Shown here: in pieces, positions 52,979-62,409 of the stretch
Numbering within the stretch: position 1 is the stretch's first letter
Layout of the letters: each line of letters starts with the position of its first letter
Assembly: GCA_964622255.1 (NCBI GenBank)
Contig: CAZUPK010000098.1
Coordinates: 36,140 to 100,139 of the forward strand
Source of the DNA: SZUA-1377 sp964622255
GTDB lineage: Bacteria > Campylobacterota > Campylobacteria > Campylobacterales > QNZT01
Reading direction: 5' to 3'
Length of the DNA stretch: 64,000 bases
Position numbers and translations under genes: made by a program
Notes under the pieces: generated by a model
Seen by the model: only the letters and a program-made list of their open reading frames with translations
The model's database searches: none
Told to the model about the DNA's origin: nothing

Positions 52979-53349
52979 TAGAGGATATAGAGGGGTTGGA
53001 AAGAATAGAGGATTTTTCTATATTTTTTTTAACTGCAACTATTATATTTTGCACCATATTGGTTATATACCTTATAAAACTATACTATGAAAGAAAAAAT
53101 CGCCCATTAACAAAAGAGGAATTAGCACTAAAAGGCTATATTAACATAGACTTTTCAAACCCAAAAAGAGCATCATATCTTATAACTAAGTATGGTTTTA
53201 TCTTAGCTAAAAACGAAAAATCAAAAGAGATATATAAAAAGTTACTAAAAAATATCTCAAAATATAAATATAAAAAAGAGGTAGAGCCTTTTGATGAAGA
53301 ATCTAAAAGACTTTACAATCTTTTTTTAGAAGTAGTCTCAAATGAGTAA
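52975..53349 (+). CDS. Small single-pass membrane protein of the bat operon
   Basis: 124 residues. One membrane helix at about 17-38 (FFLTATIIFCTILVIYLIKLYY), then a basic cytoplasmic helical region with repeated KxxKxxYKKLLKNISKYKYKK. It occupies the position of DUF4381-type proteins in such operons, but similarity is too weak to name it. Overlaps both neighbours by 4-8 bp. Confidence 0.75.
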   Translation: MIEDIEGLERIEDFSIFFLTATIIFCTILVIYLIKLYYERKNRPLTKEELALKGYINIDFSNPKRASYLITKYGFILAKNEKSKEIYKKLLKNISKYKYKKEVEPFDEESKRLYNLFLEVVSNE

Positions 53350-54214
53350 CATCCATTTAGAGTATCCATATCTGTTTTTGCTATTTTTTTTGTTTTTACT
53401 CTGCATAAAACTATGTCCTCAAAAAGAGGATGCACTTTTGTTTTCAAATACAAAACTTTTAGCCCAAAGCTCCAATCGATACTCTTTGATAGATTTTTTT
53501 AAAGTATTGACATTTCTTTTTTTGACACTCACACTAACCTCTCCATATATTTTAAAAAAATATGAAAGCATCGATAAAAGCTCTATATCAATCCTTTTTT
53601 TAGTAGATCTTAGTTTAAGTATGCAAGAAAATTTTACATCTATAAAAAAGAGTTTAAAAGATTTTATAAATAAAAGGGATGCAGATATGCTTTCTATGAT
53701 ATATTTTGCAGACTCTATAGCTATAGCATCACCATATACAAAGGATAAAAACTTTTTAAGCAAAAGTTTAGATAGTATAAAAGTTGGAGATTTAGGAAAG
53801 ATAGATACCCATCTTTATGATGCCTTGATGCTATCAAATTCACTTAAAAAAACCTCTTTAAAATCCATAACTATCCTAATAACAGACGGTATAGATAAGG
53901 GTTCTAAAACATCTATAGAAGAGTTGATGAGTTTTATAAAGGATACAAACTCAACTATATATGTTATAGGATATGGAGATGATTTTGATGAGGATGTTTT
54001 AAAAGCTATAGCACAAAATAGCGGAGGTAAATTTTTCAAAATAGATATAAAAAAGTTAGATATTACTTTAAAAGAGTTAAACATCCTCTATCCTAAAAGA
54101 GAGTTTAAAAAGATAAAAACCATAAAAGAGCCACTCTATCAACTGCCACTATTTTTTGCCTTTTTATCTCTACTTTTTTATACATATCTTTTAAATAAGA
54201 GGGCTGTTGTATGA
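53342..54214 (+). CDS. batA: VWA-domain membrane protein (BatA-like)
   Basis: 290 residues. Helices at about 8-24 and 50-68, then a von Willebrand A domain (78-255) with metal site DLSLSMQ (DxSxS), TDTHL-like loop in IDTHLYDA and ITDGIDKGS, and a C-terminal helix. The topology and place match BatA of the Bacteroides aerotolerance operon. The domain faces the periplasm. Confidence 0.88.
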   Translation: MSNIHLEYPYLFLLFFLFLLCIKLCPQKEDALLFSNTKLLAQSSNRYSLIDFFKVLTFLFLTLTLTSPYILKKYESIDKSSISILFLVDLSLSMQENFTSIKKSLKDFINKRDADMLSMIYFADSIAIASPYTKDKNFLSKSLDSIKVGDLGKIDTHLYDALMLSNSLKKTSLKSITILITDGIDKGSKTSIEELMSFIKDTNSTIYVIGYGDDFDEDVLKAIAQNSGGKFFKIDIKKLDITLKELNILYPKREFKKIKTIKEPLYQLPLFFAFLSLLFYTYLLNKRAVV

Positions 54215-55644
54215 TATTTTTAAATTCAAACTTCTTACTTTTTATGATACTTCCTCTTATCATACTCGGATTTTTTATAGTTACAAACAAAAGATATATA
54301 AATAGGATATTTGATTCAAAAATTTTGGAAAAACTTATCATAAGGAGAAACTATCTTGGGATTTTTGGTAAAAATATGCTTTTGTTTTTAACCCTCTTTC
54401 TCTTTATCATAGCTCTATCTCGACCAGTTTTACCAAAAGATGAGGTAAAACTTCACTCAAAAGTTCCATCATATGCTATTTTACTAGATATATCAGCATC
54501 TATGAAAGCTAGTGATATATATCCAGATAGACTAACTTTTGCTAAAAAAAAGATAGAAAAACTTTTAAAAAGCACTACTGCTAAACTCTCTTTTTACTGT
54601 TTTAGTGATAAACTTTATAAAGTAGCACCAAAGACTACCAACTTAACTATCTTAAGCTATCTTGTAAAGCATCTTGATATTCCTCAAAACCTATCAAAAT
54701 CCTCAAATCTTTTCAATGCCATAAAAAATATAAAAGAAAAAAGTATCATCATATTTACAGATGGAACTGATATAAAAGATTTTTCAAAGATAAAAACTTT
54801 AAAAAAAGATATAATTGTCTATCTAACGGCTACAAAAACTCCAACACCTATAAGATTTAAAAATGGTTACTTAAAAAATCAAGATGGTGAGATAGTTTTG
54901 ACAAGTGCAAACTATGCTATAAAAGAGATAGGAAGAGTGATTTTATTTAGCCATAAAGATAGCGATATGAAAACTCTTTTAACTTCATCAAAATCAGTAA
55001 CATTTTCTATAAAAGAGTTTAAAAAGTTATATCATTATCCACTCTATTTAGCAACTATTACACTATTTTTTGCCCTTTTTTCACCAAGAAGAGTTAAAAT
55101 GTTTGCACTTTTAATCACTCTTTTTTATATTTCTGTTTCATCAAATGCACTTTTTCTTGATTTTTTGGATATAAACAAAGCACAAAAGGCTTATCAAGAT
55201 GGTGATTATAAAAGAGCTGTTAAGTATTTTAAAAAAGTTATAAAAGAAAAAAAATCTCCACAAAGTTTTTATAACTTAGCAAATGCTTACTATAAAGATA
55301 AAAGCTATAAACTAGCTTTGCAAAACTATAAAAGAGTTGTTACAAAGTCAAAAGAGTTAAAATATAAAACATTTTTTAATATTGCAAATTGTTATTTTAA
55401 ACTAAAAAATTATAATCAAGCTTTTAACTTTTATAACTTAGCTAAAAGTATTAAAACCACAAAAAAAGTTGAAAAAAATCTTCAAATCGTTCAAAAATTG
55501 ATCGATACAAACTCAACCAAAAAAGATTTTACTACTATTATGGTAAGTAACCAAAAAGATAAAAAGTTGGATGATTTTAAAATAAAAACTCTTTTGATAG
55601 AACTAACAAAAGGAGATAGTAATGATACGATTAATCCTTGGTAG
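54211..55644 (+). CDS. VWA-TPR membrane protein (BatB/BatC fusion)
   Basis: 477 residues. Membrane helices near 8-25 and 55-70, VWA domain (88-270) with DISASMK and FTDGTD, two further helices (about 280-320), then tetratricopeptide repeats (about 322-440: AQKAYQDGDYKRAVKYFKKVI, SFYNLANAYYKDKSYKLALQNYKRV, FNIANCYFKLKNYNQAFNFY). This unites BatB and BatC in one chain. Overlaps both neighbours. Confidence 0.88.
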   Translation: MIFLNSNFLLFMILPLIILGFFIVTNKRYINRIFDSKILEKLIIRRNYLGIFGKNMLLFLTLFLFIIALSRPVLPKDEVKLHSKVPSYAILLDISASMKASDIYPDRLTFAKKKIEKLLKSTTAKLSFYCFSDKLYKVAPKTTNLTILSYLVKHLDIPQNLSKSSNLFNAIKNIKEKSIIIFTDGTDIKDFSKIKTLKKDIIVYLTATKTPTPIRFKNGYLKNQDGEIVLTSANYAIKEIGRVILFSHKDSDMKTLLTSSKSVTFSIKEFKKLYHYPLYLATITLFFALFSPRRVKMFALLITLFYISVSSNALFLDFLDINKAQKAYQDGDYKRAVKYFKKVIKEKKSPQSFYNLANAYYKDKSYKLALQNYKRVVTKSKELKYKTFFNIANCYFKLKNYNQAFNFYNLAKSIKTTKKVEKNLQIVQKLIDTNSTKKDFTTIMVSNQKDKKLDDFKIKTLLIELTKGDSNDTINPW

Positions 55645-56668
55645 TTTTTTATTTTTTCTATTAGCTATCTCACTTTTTGCAAATGGATATAGATTTGAAG
55701 TAAAAGTTGATAAAAAGCCTAGTTTTATAGGAGAGAATTTTAAAGTTAAATTTATATTTAGCTTTGATGATGACAAAAAAATAGCAGGAATAAATTTTAC
55801 TCCACCTTTTTTTAATAGCTTAAAAGTAAAAGATAAAAATATAACTCAAACAAAAAAATCTCAAAGTTGGATATATACCCTTTATCCAATAAAAGAGAAA
55901 AATATCTCTATCTCATCTGCTTGTCTTGATATAATCTTGAAAAAAAATGTAAATAAATCAATAGGAAACTTTGATGAGTATGACTATGACTATGAGAGTT
56001 TTGAAACCAAACCTATAGATATAAACCTCACAAACAAAGCATCACAAACAAAACTATATGGAGACTTTAATATAAAAAGTTTTATAAAAGAAAAATCAGG
56101 AGTTACTAAACTAACTGTAAAAATAGATGGAGAAGGTAACTTTGAAGATATAGGAAGCTTTGAGTTAAAAATAAAAGATACTACTATCTATGGCGATACT
56201 CCTATCATCTCAAATAATACTTTTTTACAAAAATTTGTCGTGCTATCTAAGAAAAGTTTTACTATACCCTCTTTTAAAATAGTCTATGTTGATTGTAAAA
56301 CTAAGAAAATTATAAAAAAATCTACAAAACCTATCTTTGTTAAGATAAAACAAAAAATCCCAAAAAGTGTTACTAAGAAAGAAAATAAATTTAATCTTTA
56401 TTATCTTTTGTATGGATTTTTTGGTATGATTTTTGGATATTTGCTTTCTAAAGTAAGTTTTAGGAGTAAAAAAATATCTGATAAAAGCTTTTATGAAAAG
56501 ATAAAAGATGCAAAAGGTACAAAAGGGGTTTTAAAACTTCTACTCTCTTATGATGCTAAAAAGTATGAAAAAATTATAAAAAAGTTAGAAGATGATCTTT
56601 ATATTTCAAAAAATTTTAAAATTTCAAAAAAAGAAATAATGAAAAAATATTTACTTAATATTAACTAA
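55622..56668 (+). CDS. batD: BatD-like periplasmic protein
   Basis: 348 residues. Signal peptide (MIRLILGSFLFFLLAISLFA), a beta-rich periplasmic part (25-255) with PSFIGENFKVKFIF typical of the oxygen-tolerance BatD family, one membrane helix near 268-285 (LYYLLYGFFGMIFGYLLS) and a charged cytoplasmic tail. Last gene of the moxR operon; overlaps the fusion gene by 23 bp. Confidence 0.85.
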   Translation: MIRLILGSFLFFLLAISLFANGYRFEVKVDKKPSFIGENFKVKFIFSFDDDKKIAGINFTPPFFNSLKVKDKNITQTKKSQSWIYTLYPIKEKNISISSACLDIILKKNVNKSIGNFDEYDYDYESFETKPIDINLTNKASQTKLYGDFNIKSFIKEKSGVTKLTVKIDGEGNFEDIGSFELKIKDTTIYGDTPIISNNTFLQKFVVLSKKSFTIPSFKIVYVDCKTKKIIKKSTKPIFVKIKQKIPKSVTKKENKFNLYYLLYGFFGMIFGYLLSKVSFRSKKISDKSFYEKIKDAKGTKGVLKLLLSYDAKKYEKIIKKLEDDLYISKNFKISKKEIMKKYLLNIN

Positions 56669-56704
56669 AAGATTATATAGTTTTTCAGATTTTTTGGAGA
56701 TGAG

Positions 56705-57008
56705 CTGGTAAGACATATAGTGTTTTTTGTAGGTTCCCTTAAGTTAAATGATAAAAATAATGCCAAGAGGTAAGAAAAAGACTTTTAACTCTCAAAGAAA
56801 AAATAGATATTGTGGGGTATCTTAAGGTTGGAATAAACTTTGTAAATAAGGCAAGAGCATATGATTTAAGTTTGATAGTTGATGTAAAAACAAAAGAGGA
56901 TGACTTAGAGAAATATGCTAAAGATGGGTATCACTAAAAGATGGTAAGGTATGGGAAGCTATAAAAACCAAGCCAAACGATACAAAAGTTGTTGATTATG
57001 GAGATTAA
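56705..57008 (+). pseudogene. Decayed stress-responsive alpha/beta-barrel (Dabb) gene
   Basis: Three reading-frame pieces together give a whole Dabb protein. 56708 onward reads VRHIVFF with CTG where the start ATG would be. 56767-56937 reads EVRKRLLTLKEKIDIVG, YLKVGINFVNKARAYDLSLI and VDVKTKEDDLEKYAKDGYH, then stop. 56938-57008 reads KDGKVWEAIKTKPNDTKVV and DYGD, then stop, in another frame. At least two frameshifts and a lost start codon make it non-functional. Dabb proteins are small dimeric proteins of mostly unknown role. Confidence 0.7.
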
Positions 57009-57052
57009 TTTTTGATTTTAAAGTTTTTTTAAACTTATTTTAGATACTTTAA

Positions 57053-57058
57053 TATAAT
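57053..57058 (+). promoter_or_regulatory. -10 element TATAAT upstream of hsrA
   Basis: Perfect consensus 34 bp before the hsrA ATG. Upstream TTTAAAG/TTTAAAC repeats resemble the A/T-rich half-sites (TTTAAG) reported for HP1043, so autoregulation is conceivable. Confidence 0.5.
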
Positions 57059-57091
57059 TTAAAAGTTCTTATGGTAAAGAAAGGCACATAG

Positions 57092-57754
57092 ATGAGGATT
57101 CTAGCAGTTGGAGTTGAAGAGGAACTATCAAAACAGTTAGCAACAAATATAAGGGTGATAGTTGATGATGCTTATGATATAGATGATAGTTCGAACTTTT
57201 TGAGATTTAGAAACTATGATTTGATACTCATTGATTATGATCTTGAGTATATCAAAACAAAAAAATTTATTACTAAAATATCAAATGAACTCAAAGTTCC
57301 TTTGATAGTCTTATCTATAGTCGATGATAAAGAGACAGAGATAGCATTTTTAAAAGCAGGTGCAGATGACTTTATAAAAGAGCCTTTTGATATAGATATC
57401 ATCTCAGCAAGAGTTGAAGTAAAACTAAGAAGAACTATAGATAACCGTATCCAGATAGGAAAACTTATCATAGATATAGGAAAAGAAAAGACTTCTTATA
57501 AAGATAAGGAGATAGAGATAAAGGGTAAACCTTTTGACATACTTGTCTATTTAGCAGAGCATAAAAATCAGGTCATCTCAAAAGATAGACTCTTAAATGC
57601 TATATGGGAAGAGCCGGAGTTTATCACACCTAATGTGGTTGAAACTTCGATAAATGCTATAAGACAAAAGCTAGATAAAAACTTGGGCATAAAATGTATA
57701 GAAACCATAAGAAGAAGAGGCTATAAGTTCTGTTATAGTGAGTCGCCACAATGA
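57092..57754 (+). CDS. hsrA: Orphan OmpR-type regulator HsrA (HP1043 family)
   Basis: 220 residues: receiver domain (1-120) and winged-helix DNA-binding domain (about 125-215) whose IKGKPFDILVYLAEHKNQVIS, EEPEFITPNVVE and IRRRGYKFCY are nearly those of HP1043. HP1043/Cj0355 is essential, has no kinase and acts without phosphorylation. Here the acceptor-site Asp is present (D48), but the acidic pocket reads G7-V8-E9 and the conserved Lys-Pro pair is Glu-Pro (KEPF), so the receiver is still atypical. Confidence 0.9.
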   Translation: MRILAVGVEEELSKQLATNIRVIVDDAYDIDDSSNFLRFRNYDLILIDYDLEYIKTKKFITKISNELKVPLIVLSIVDDKETEIAFLKAGADDFIKEPFDIDIISARVEVKLRRTIDNRIQIGKLIIDIGKEKTSYKDKEIEIKGKPFDILVYLAEHKNQVISKDRLLNAIWEEPEFITPNVVETSINAIRQKLDKNLGIKCIETIRRRGYKFCYSESPQ

Positions 57755-57873
57755 GGGAGTTTATGATAGATGTATAGTTAGCATAATTCTCCTTGTCTTT
57801 TTTATGATATTTTTAGTTAGGGATTTTATGCTTTGAGCAAAGGAAGATAAATAAGTAAAAGCTAGAGTGTTTT

Positions 57874-58989
57874 TCACTCTTCTTCTCCTTCATAGTTGAT
57901 AGACTCATATAAATCGTCGTGTCTAAATGTTACAAGATTTTCATATATTCCTATGATGATCATAGTGGTCATAAAACTTGTCCCACCATAACTCATAAGT
58001 GGTAGAGGAATACCAACAACAGGTGCATAGCCTATATTCATAGCTATATTTACTCCCATATGCACAAAAAACAAAAATGCCAATGCCGCTGATACTATTT
58101 GCATAAGATACTCCCCTTGAGAGTATCTAACCATCATCAAAAGATGCAGTATTATTAGAAAATATAGTGTTATAAGTAAAACTCCACCAACAAATCCAAA
58201 TCGTTCCATAAAAAAAGAAAATATAAAATCACTTGTGGATATAGGTAAAAACTTTAGATGTGATTGAGTTGCTTCCTCTTTTGACCTTCCGTGTGTCCCA
58301 CCACTTCCTATAGCAATAACTGCCTGTTGGACATGGTAACTTGGTTTATTTAAAAAATCTTGTATCCTCTTTTTTTGATAATCGTGAAGAGAATTATACA
58401 AAAATGGAGCAGATAAACTAACGATAACCACTATAGCCGTCCATATCTTCCAATCAACTCCTATAACAAACAAAGTTCCAAAACCAACTATAAGTATCAT
58501 CAAGGCTGTTCCAAGATCTGGCTCTTCTATTATGAGAAGAAATGGAATAAGTATATAGATGCTTAATCTTAAAAACTCTTTTAAATTATAATATTTTTCA
58601 TTTTCCGGACGATATTTTTTAACTAAATATAAAAGTATCATAACAAGAGCTGGTTTCATAATCTCCGATGGCTGTATTGTAAAGTGAGTAAATGGTATTT
58701 CAAGCCACCTTTTTGCTCCAAGCTTTGTAACTCCAAATAGTTTTACACTAAGTAAAAGTATAACATCGAACCAATAAAATACAGGAACTATCCATAAGAG
58801 CCTTTTTATAGGAAACAAAAAGAAAAAAAGAAAGGTTAAAAAGCCTATGCTAAAATAGACAAGTTGTTTATGTGCGAGAACTGGGTGAAGCTCTTTTACT
58901 AAAAAATATGAAGTAAATATTAACGGTAACAATAGTATTGGCAATACATAGTCAAAATGTATAAAAATCTTTTTATTTACTTTTATCAA
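57874..58989 (-). CDS. rodA: Rod-shape peptidoglycan polymerase RodA
   Basis: 371 residues from TTG with AAAGGG upstream. About ten membrane helices; KRWLEIPFTHFTIQPSEIMKPA, EEPDLGTALMI and STSDFIFSFFMERFGF, with the Asp essential for glycosyltransfer, then GIPLPLMSYGGTSFMT. SEDS-family polymerase acting with PBP2 in side-wall growth. Divergent from rluD with 24 bp between starts; in Campylobacter mrdB has the same neighbour. Confidence 0.94.
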   Translation of the reverse strand: MIKVNKKIFIHFDYVLPILLLPLIFTSYFLVKELHPVLAHKQLVYFSIGFLTFLFFFLFPIKRLLWIVPVFYWFDVILLLSVKLFGVTKLGAKRWLEIPFTHFTIQPSEIMKPALVMILLYLVKKYRPENEKYYNLKEFLRLSIYILIPFLLIIEEPDLGTALMILIVGFGTLFVIGVDWKIWTAIVVIVSLSAPFLYNSLHDYQKKRIQDFLNKPSYHVQQAVIAIGSGGTHGRSKEEATQSHLKFLPISTSDFIFSFFMERFGFVGGVLLITLYFLIILHLLMMVRYSQGEYLMQIVSAALAFLFFVHMGVNIAMNIGYAPVVGIPLPLMSYGGTSFMTTMIIIGIYENLVTFRHDDLYESINYEGEEE

Positions 58990-59013
58990 AGAAAACCCTT
59001 TAGGAATAAAATT

Positions 59014-59979
59014 ATGAAAAAAATTATAGCGGAAAAAGATATGAGATTGGATAGTTTTTTATCTAAACATCTAAACATTGCTAGAAATCAGGTTGAAAAC
59101 TTTATAAAGGTAACAGGTGTTTTAGTAAATGATAAGAAAATAAACAAGTGTGGGTATAAATTAAAAAATGGTGATACAATTTTTTATGAGATAACTCATA
59201 TAGCTAAAGATGAAAGAGGTGAGTATGAGGTTGATTTTGATGTAGAAATTTTATATGAAGATAGTGAACTTTTAGTGATAAATAAACCTCCTTTTTTAAC
59301 TGTTCACCCCGCTCCCTCCGTAAAAGAGGCTACTTTGGTTGATTGGCTTAGTTCAAAAAATTACTCTCTATCAACCATAAGTGGTAAACACAGAAACGGT
59401 ATAGTTCATCGTATCGATAAAGAAACAAGTGGAGCCTTAGTCGTAGCAAAAACAAATGATGCTCACTCAAAACTCTCAGCTCAACTTCAAGATAAATCTA
59501 TGGGAAGATACTATTTAGCACTTATAACTCCACCATTAAAAGAGGATATAACGATAGAAAGCTTCATAGCAAGAAATCCTAAAAATCGCCTTAAAATGAA
59601 ATCAGGAGATAAAGGAAAGTATGCAAAGTCAAGATTTATAAAACTTCTAACATCAAAAGATGCAAAATATGAGTTAATAGCCATAAAACTATACACAGGA
59701 AGAACACACCAGATAAGAGCTCATTTAGAATCTCTTTCAAGAAGTATAGTTGGAGATACCACATATGGGTTTAAGAGTAAAAAGGATAAAATAGTTAGAG
59801 TATTGTTACATGCATATATAATATATTTTACTCATCCGAAGATAGGTAAAAAGCTTTTTGTTAAAGCACCACTCTTTTTGGATATGCAAAGTGTGTTGGA
59901 AAAACAGTTTGTTAGAGAGGAATTATATGAAAAAATATCTACAGATTATATTTTGGACCGTTTTAGTAGCACTTTTTAG
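59014..59979 (+). CDS. RluA/RluD-family pseudouridine synthase
   Basis: 321 residues from the ATG at 59014 (AGGA upstream); an earlier in-frame start at 58957 lies within rodA and is rejected. S4 domain (8-70; MRLDSFLSKHLNIARNQVENFI), then the catalytic domain with HRIDKETSGALVVAK containing the catalytic Asp, and YTGRTHQIRAHLESL. Modifies ribosomal RNA uridines; RluD is the likely class. Overlaps the FlpA-like gene by 53 bp. Confidence 0.92.
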   Translation: MKKIIAEKDMRLDSFLSKHLNIARNQVENFIKVTGVLVNDKKINKCGYKLKNGDTIFYEITHIAKDERGEYEVDFDVEILYEDSELLVINKPPFLTVHPAPSVKEATLVDWLSSKNYSLSTISGKHRNGIVHRIDKETSGALVVAKTNDAHSKLSAQLQDKSMGRYYLALITPPLKEDITIESFIARNPKNRLKMKSGDKGKYAKSRFIKLLTSKDAKYELIAIKLYTGRTHQIRAHLESLSRSIVGDTTYGFKSKKDKIVRVLLHAYIIYFTHPKIGKKLFVKAPLFLDMQSVLEKQFVREELYEKISTDYILDRFSSTF

Positions 59980-61213
59980 TGCTTGTAGTAAAAATGTTGT
60001 AAATTTTCAAAATATAAAGATGCCGGCTATTAATTTGCCATATCTTTCAAAATTTAAAGTTGATAGAACACTGCCTAGGATTCAAAATATAAGGTATCGT
60101 TCCTCTATGGATGAAATAGTTTTAAAATGGGATGTTGTTCACAGAAGAGACATAGCAGGTTATAGAATACTTAGATATATTCCGAAGATAAAAATATATA
60201 AAGTTATAGATAGTGTAAATGATCCTGTGGCAAACAGTTATGTTGATAGTGGACTCCTTCCAAATAGTATCTATCACTATAGAATATCGTGTTTTACAAA
60301 AGATGGGAGAGTTTCCATAGCATCAAAAGATATAGTTGCAAGAACAAAATACACCCTAACACCGATAAAAAATTTAAAAGCCACAAGCAACCTACCTAAA
60401 AAGATCAAACTTACTTGGTCAATTTATAATAAAAATAGCATCATAAGAGATTATACTATATATAGAAGTGATTATAACTCGATGAATTGGAAAGATATAG
60501 CGACTATTAAAAATTCTATGGCAGTTGAATATATAGATTATGATATAGTTGACGGTAAAACATATTTATACAAAGTCATTGCTCATACATTCAATGATAT
60601 TTCTACTCCCTCATCAAATATAGCTATGGCTCATTCGAAACCTCTACCATTGACACCTCAAATAACAGTTCCACCTACACAAACAGAACCTAGAAAGATC
60701 AAAATAACTTGGTTTGATCCAAATCAGGATAGAAATATAGTTCAATACAATATATATACATCATCTTTTAAAGATACACTTTATTCAAAACATGCAAAAT
60801 CTTATCATAGATATTTTATAGATAATATACCAAAAGATGGACAAATTGTATATTACAAAGTTACCGCTGTTGATATTGACGGGTTAGAATCTCCATTAGC
60901 TAAAGAGGGGAAAATGGGACGGACAAAACCAAATTTACCAGCACCAACTATAATCGAATATAGACTTGTAGATGGAAGAGTTATAATAAAATGGAGACCT
61001 CCTACTAGAAAAATCAGAAAATATATAGTAATAAAAAGATATTATAACTTGTATCTGATACCAAAAATTTTAAAAATAACAAATATAACAAAGACTATAT
61101 TTGTAGATAAAAATATAAAATTGGGCAAAACATATAAATATCAAGTTATAGGTATAGATAGTGATGGCATACCTACAAAACCATCTAAAGAGATATCTGT
61201 AGAAGTAAAATAA
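59927..61213 (+). CDS. flpA: Fibronectin type III lipoprotein, FlpA-like
   Basis: 428 residues from the ATG at 59927 (AGAGAGG upstream), giving a lipoprotein signal with lipobox LFSAC. The mature part has four fibronectin type III-like repeats of about 90 residues (LPRIQNIRYRSSMDEIVLKW; TPIKNLKATSNLPKKIKLTW; PQITVPPTQTEPRKIKITW; LPAPTIIEYRLVDGRVIIKW). C. jejuni FlpA, an adhesin, has the same neighbours. In a free-living relative the ligand is more likely envelope or surface material. Confidence 0.88.
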   Translation: MKKYLQIIFWTVLVALFSACSKNVVNFQNIKMPAINLPYLSKFKVDRTLPRIQNIRYRSSMDEIVLKWDVVHRRDIAGYRILRYIPKIKIYKVIDSVNDPVANSYVDSGLLPNSIYHYRISCFTKDGRVSIASKDIVARTKYTLTPIKNLKATSNLPKKIKLTWSIYNKNSIIRDYTIYRSDYNSMNWKDIATIKNSMAVEYIDYDIVDGKTYLYKVIAHTFNDISTPSSNIAMAHSKPLPLTPQITVPPTQTEPRKIKITWFDPNQDRNIVQYNIYTSSFKDTLYSKHAKSYHRYFIDNIPKDGQIVYYKVTAVDIDGLESPLAKEGKMGRTKPNLPAPTIIEYRLVDGRVIIKWRPPTRKIRKYIVIKRYYNLYLIPKILKITNITKTIFVDKNIKLGKTYKYQVIGIDSDGIPTKPSKEISVEVK

Positions 61214-62409
61214 TGCCAAATATTCAAACAAAAAAGTTTACTCATCCTTCGTATCCGTTTGTAAAAGATGGATATGAGTTTGAGTTTGCGACTCTTTTTG
61301 ATAGAAATAAATCCCTCATCAAAGTTAAAAAAGGTAAAAAAGAGTTCTTTTTAGAGGTTATAAATAGAAAAGATGACTATCTTATAAAAGCAGAAAAACT
61401 TACACGAATTTCCCCAGTTTTTATTATTCAAGATGCTCTAAAAGCTCTTAAAGAGAGTTTAAATTTAGAGCTTACCTACTCAAATATAGATAGTAAAAAA
61501 TCAAAACTACTTTTAAGCAAAGATAATAAGTATTTAAAAAAAGTAGAGTATTTTATAAAAGACTTTAAACCAACTTCACATGTGGTGATAGAAATAGGCT
61601 TTGGAAGTGGGAGGCATCTCTTACAAAGGGCAAAGGAGGCTACAAACACAACTTTCATAGGTATAGAGATACATAAACCATCTATAGAACAAGTAATAAA
61701 ACAGTGTAAACTTCAAGATATAAACAATCTTTTGATATTAAACTATGATGCAAGAATATTTTTAGAGCTTTTAGATTCTAACTCTGTTAAAACCATATAT
61801 CTTCATTTTCCAGTTCCTTGGGATAAAAAACCTCATCGAAGAGTTATAAGTAAAGAGTTTATAAAAGAGTGTCAAAGAGTTTTGCTAGAAAAAGGAACAT
61901 TTGAACTTAGAACAGATAGCCAAAACTACTATAATTACTCCTTTGAAGTTTTTAACTCTCTTGATAAATTTGATATAAGGATAAGAAAAAATTACTCACT
62001 TGATGTAACAAGCAAATATGAAGCTAGATGGTTAAGACAAAAAAAAAATATCTATGATCTTATCCTAACTAACACTGCAACTATAGATAGTAAAAAGAAG
62101 CTTTATAATATAGAGTTCGATAAAGATTTTTTTCTATATTTTGAAGATTTTTCAAAAGTTTTTAAAAAAGAGTGTATAAGAGACAAAAAATGTTTTGTAA
62201 ACCTTGAAACTATACACCCCATCTCAGAAAAAGAAGGTTTAATAAAAGTTACTTTAGGTTCATATAATAGGAGTGAACATAAATATATTTTATTTAAAGA
62301 AAATCAAGTAAAATATTTTCCACCAAGTCTATTACCGATAAAGGCTAACTATGACGCTCACCAGCTCCTAGTTAATCATATAAAAAATAAGGTTGAAAAT
62401 GTCAAATAA
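61213..62409 (+). CDS. trmB: tRNA (guanine-N7) methyltransferase TrmB, long form
   Basis: 398 residues against ~240 in Escherichia coli. The methyltransferase core lies near 115-290: VVIEIGFGSGRHLLQRAK, FIGIEIHKPS, LHFPVPWDKKPHRRVI and the FELRTDSQNYYNY segment. An N-terminal ~115-residue and a C-terminal ~100-residue extension are typical of this phylum. Makes m7G46 in tRNA. Its first base is the last of flpA. Confidence 0.9.
   Translation: MPNIQTKKFTHPSYPFVKDGYEFEFATLFDRNKSLIKVKKGKKEFFLEVINRKDDYLIKAEKLTRISPVFIIQDALKALKESLNLELTYSNIDSKKSKLLLSKDNKYLKKVEYFIKDFKPTSHVVIEIGFGSGRHLLQRAKEATNTTFIGIEIHKPSIEQVIKQCKLQDINNLLILNYDARIFLELLDSNSVKTIYLHFPVPWDKKPHRRVISKEFIKECQRVLLEKGTFELRTDSQNYYNYSFEVFNSLDKFDIRIRKNYSLDVTSKYEARWLRQKKNIYDLILTNTATIDSKKKLYNIEFDKDFFLYFEDFSKVFKKECIRDKKCFVNLETIHPISEKEGLIKVTLGSYNRSEHKYILFKENQVKYFPPSLLPIKANYDAHQLLVNHIKNKVENVK

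Larger units (their letters stand above)
56669..57091. other. Intergenic region with a decayed gene and the hsrA promoter
   Basis: 423 bp with no intact ORF. 56705-57008 is the remnant of a Dabb-domain gene. After it, A/T-rich DNA with TATAAT at 57053-57058 and a GAAAGG ribosome site leads into hsrA. Confidence 0.7.

Noticed and set aside
58957..59013. N-terminal extension of the pseudouridine synthase
   Set aside because: It would start inside rodA without a ribosome site, while ATG at 59014 has one and begins the S4 domain properly.
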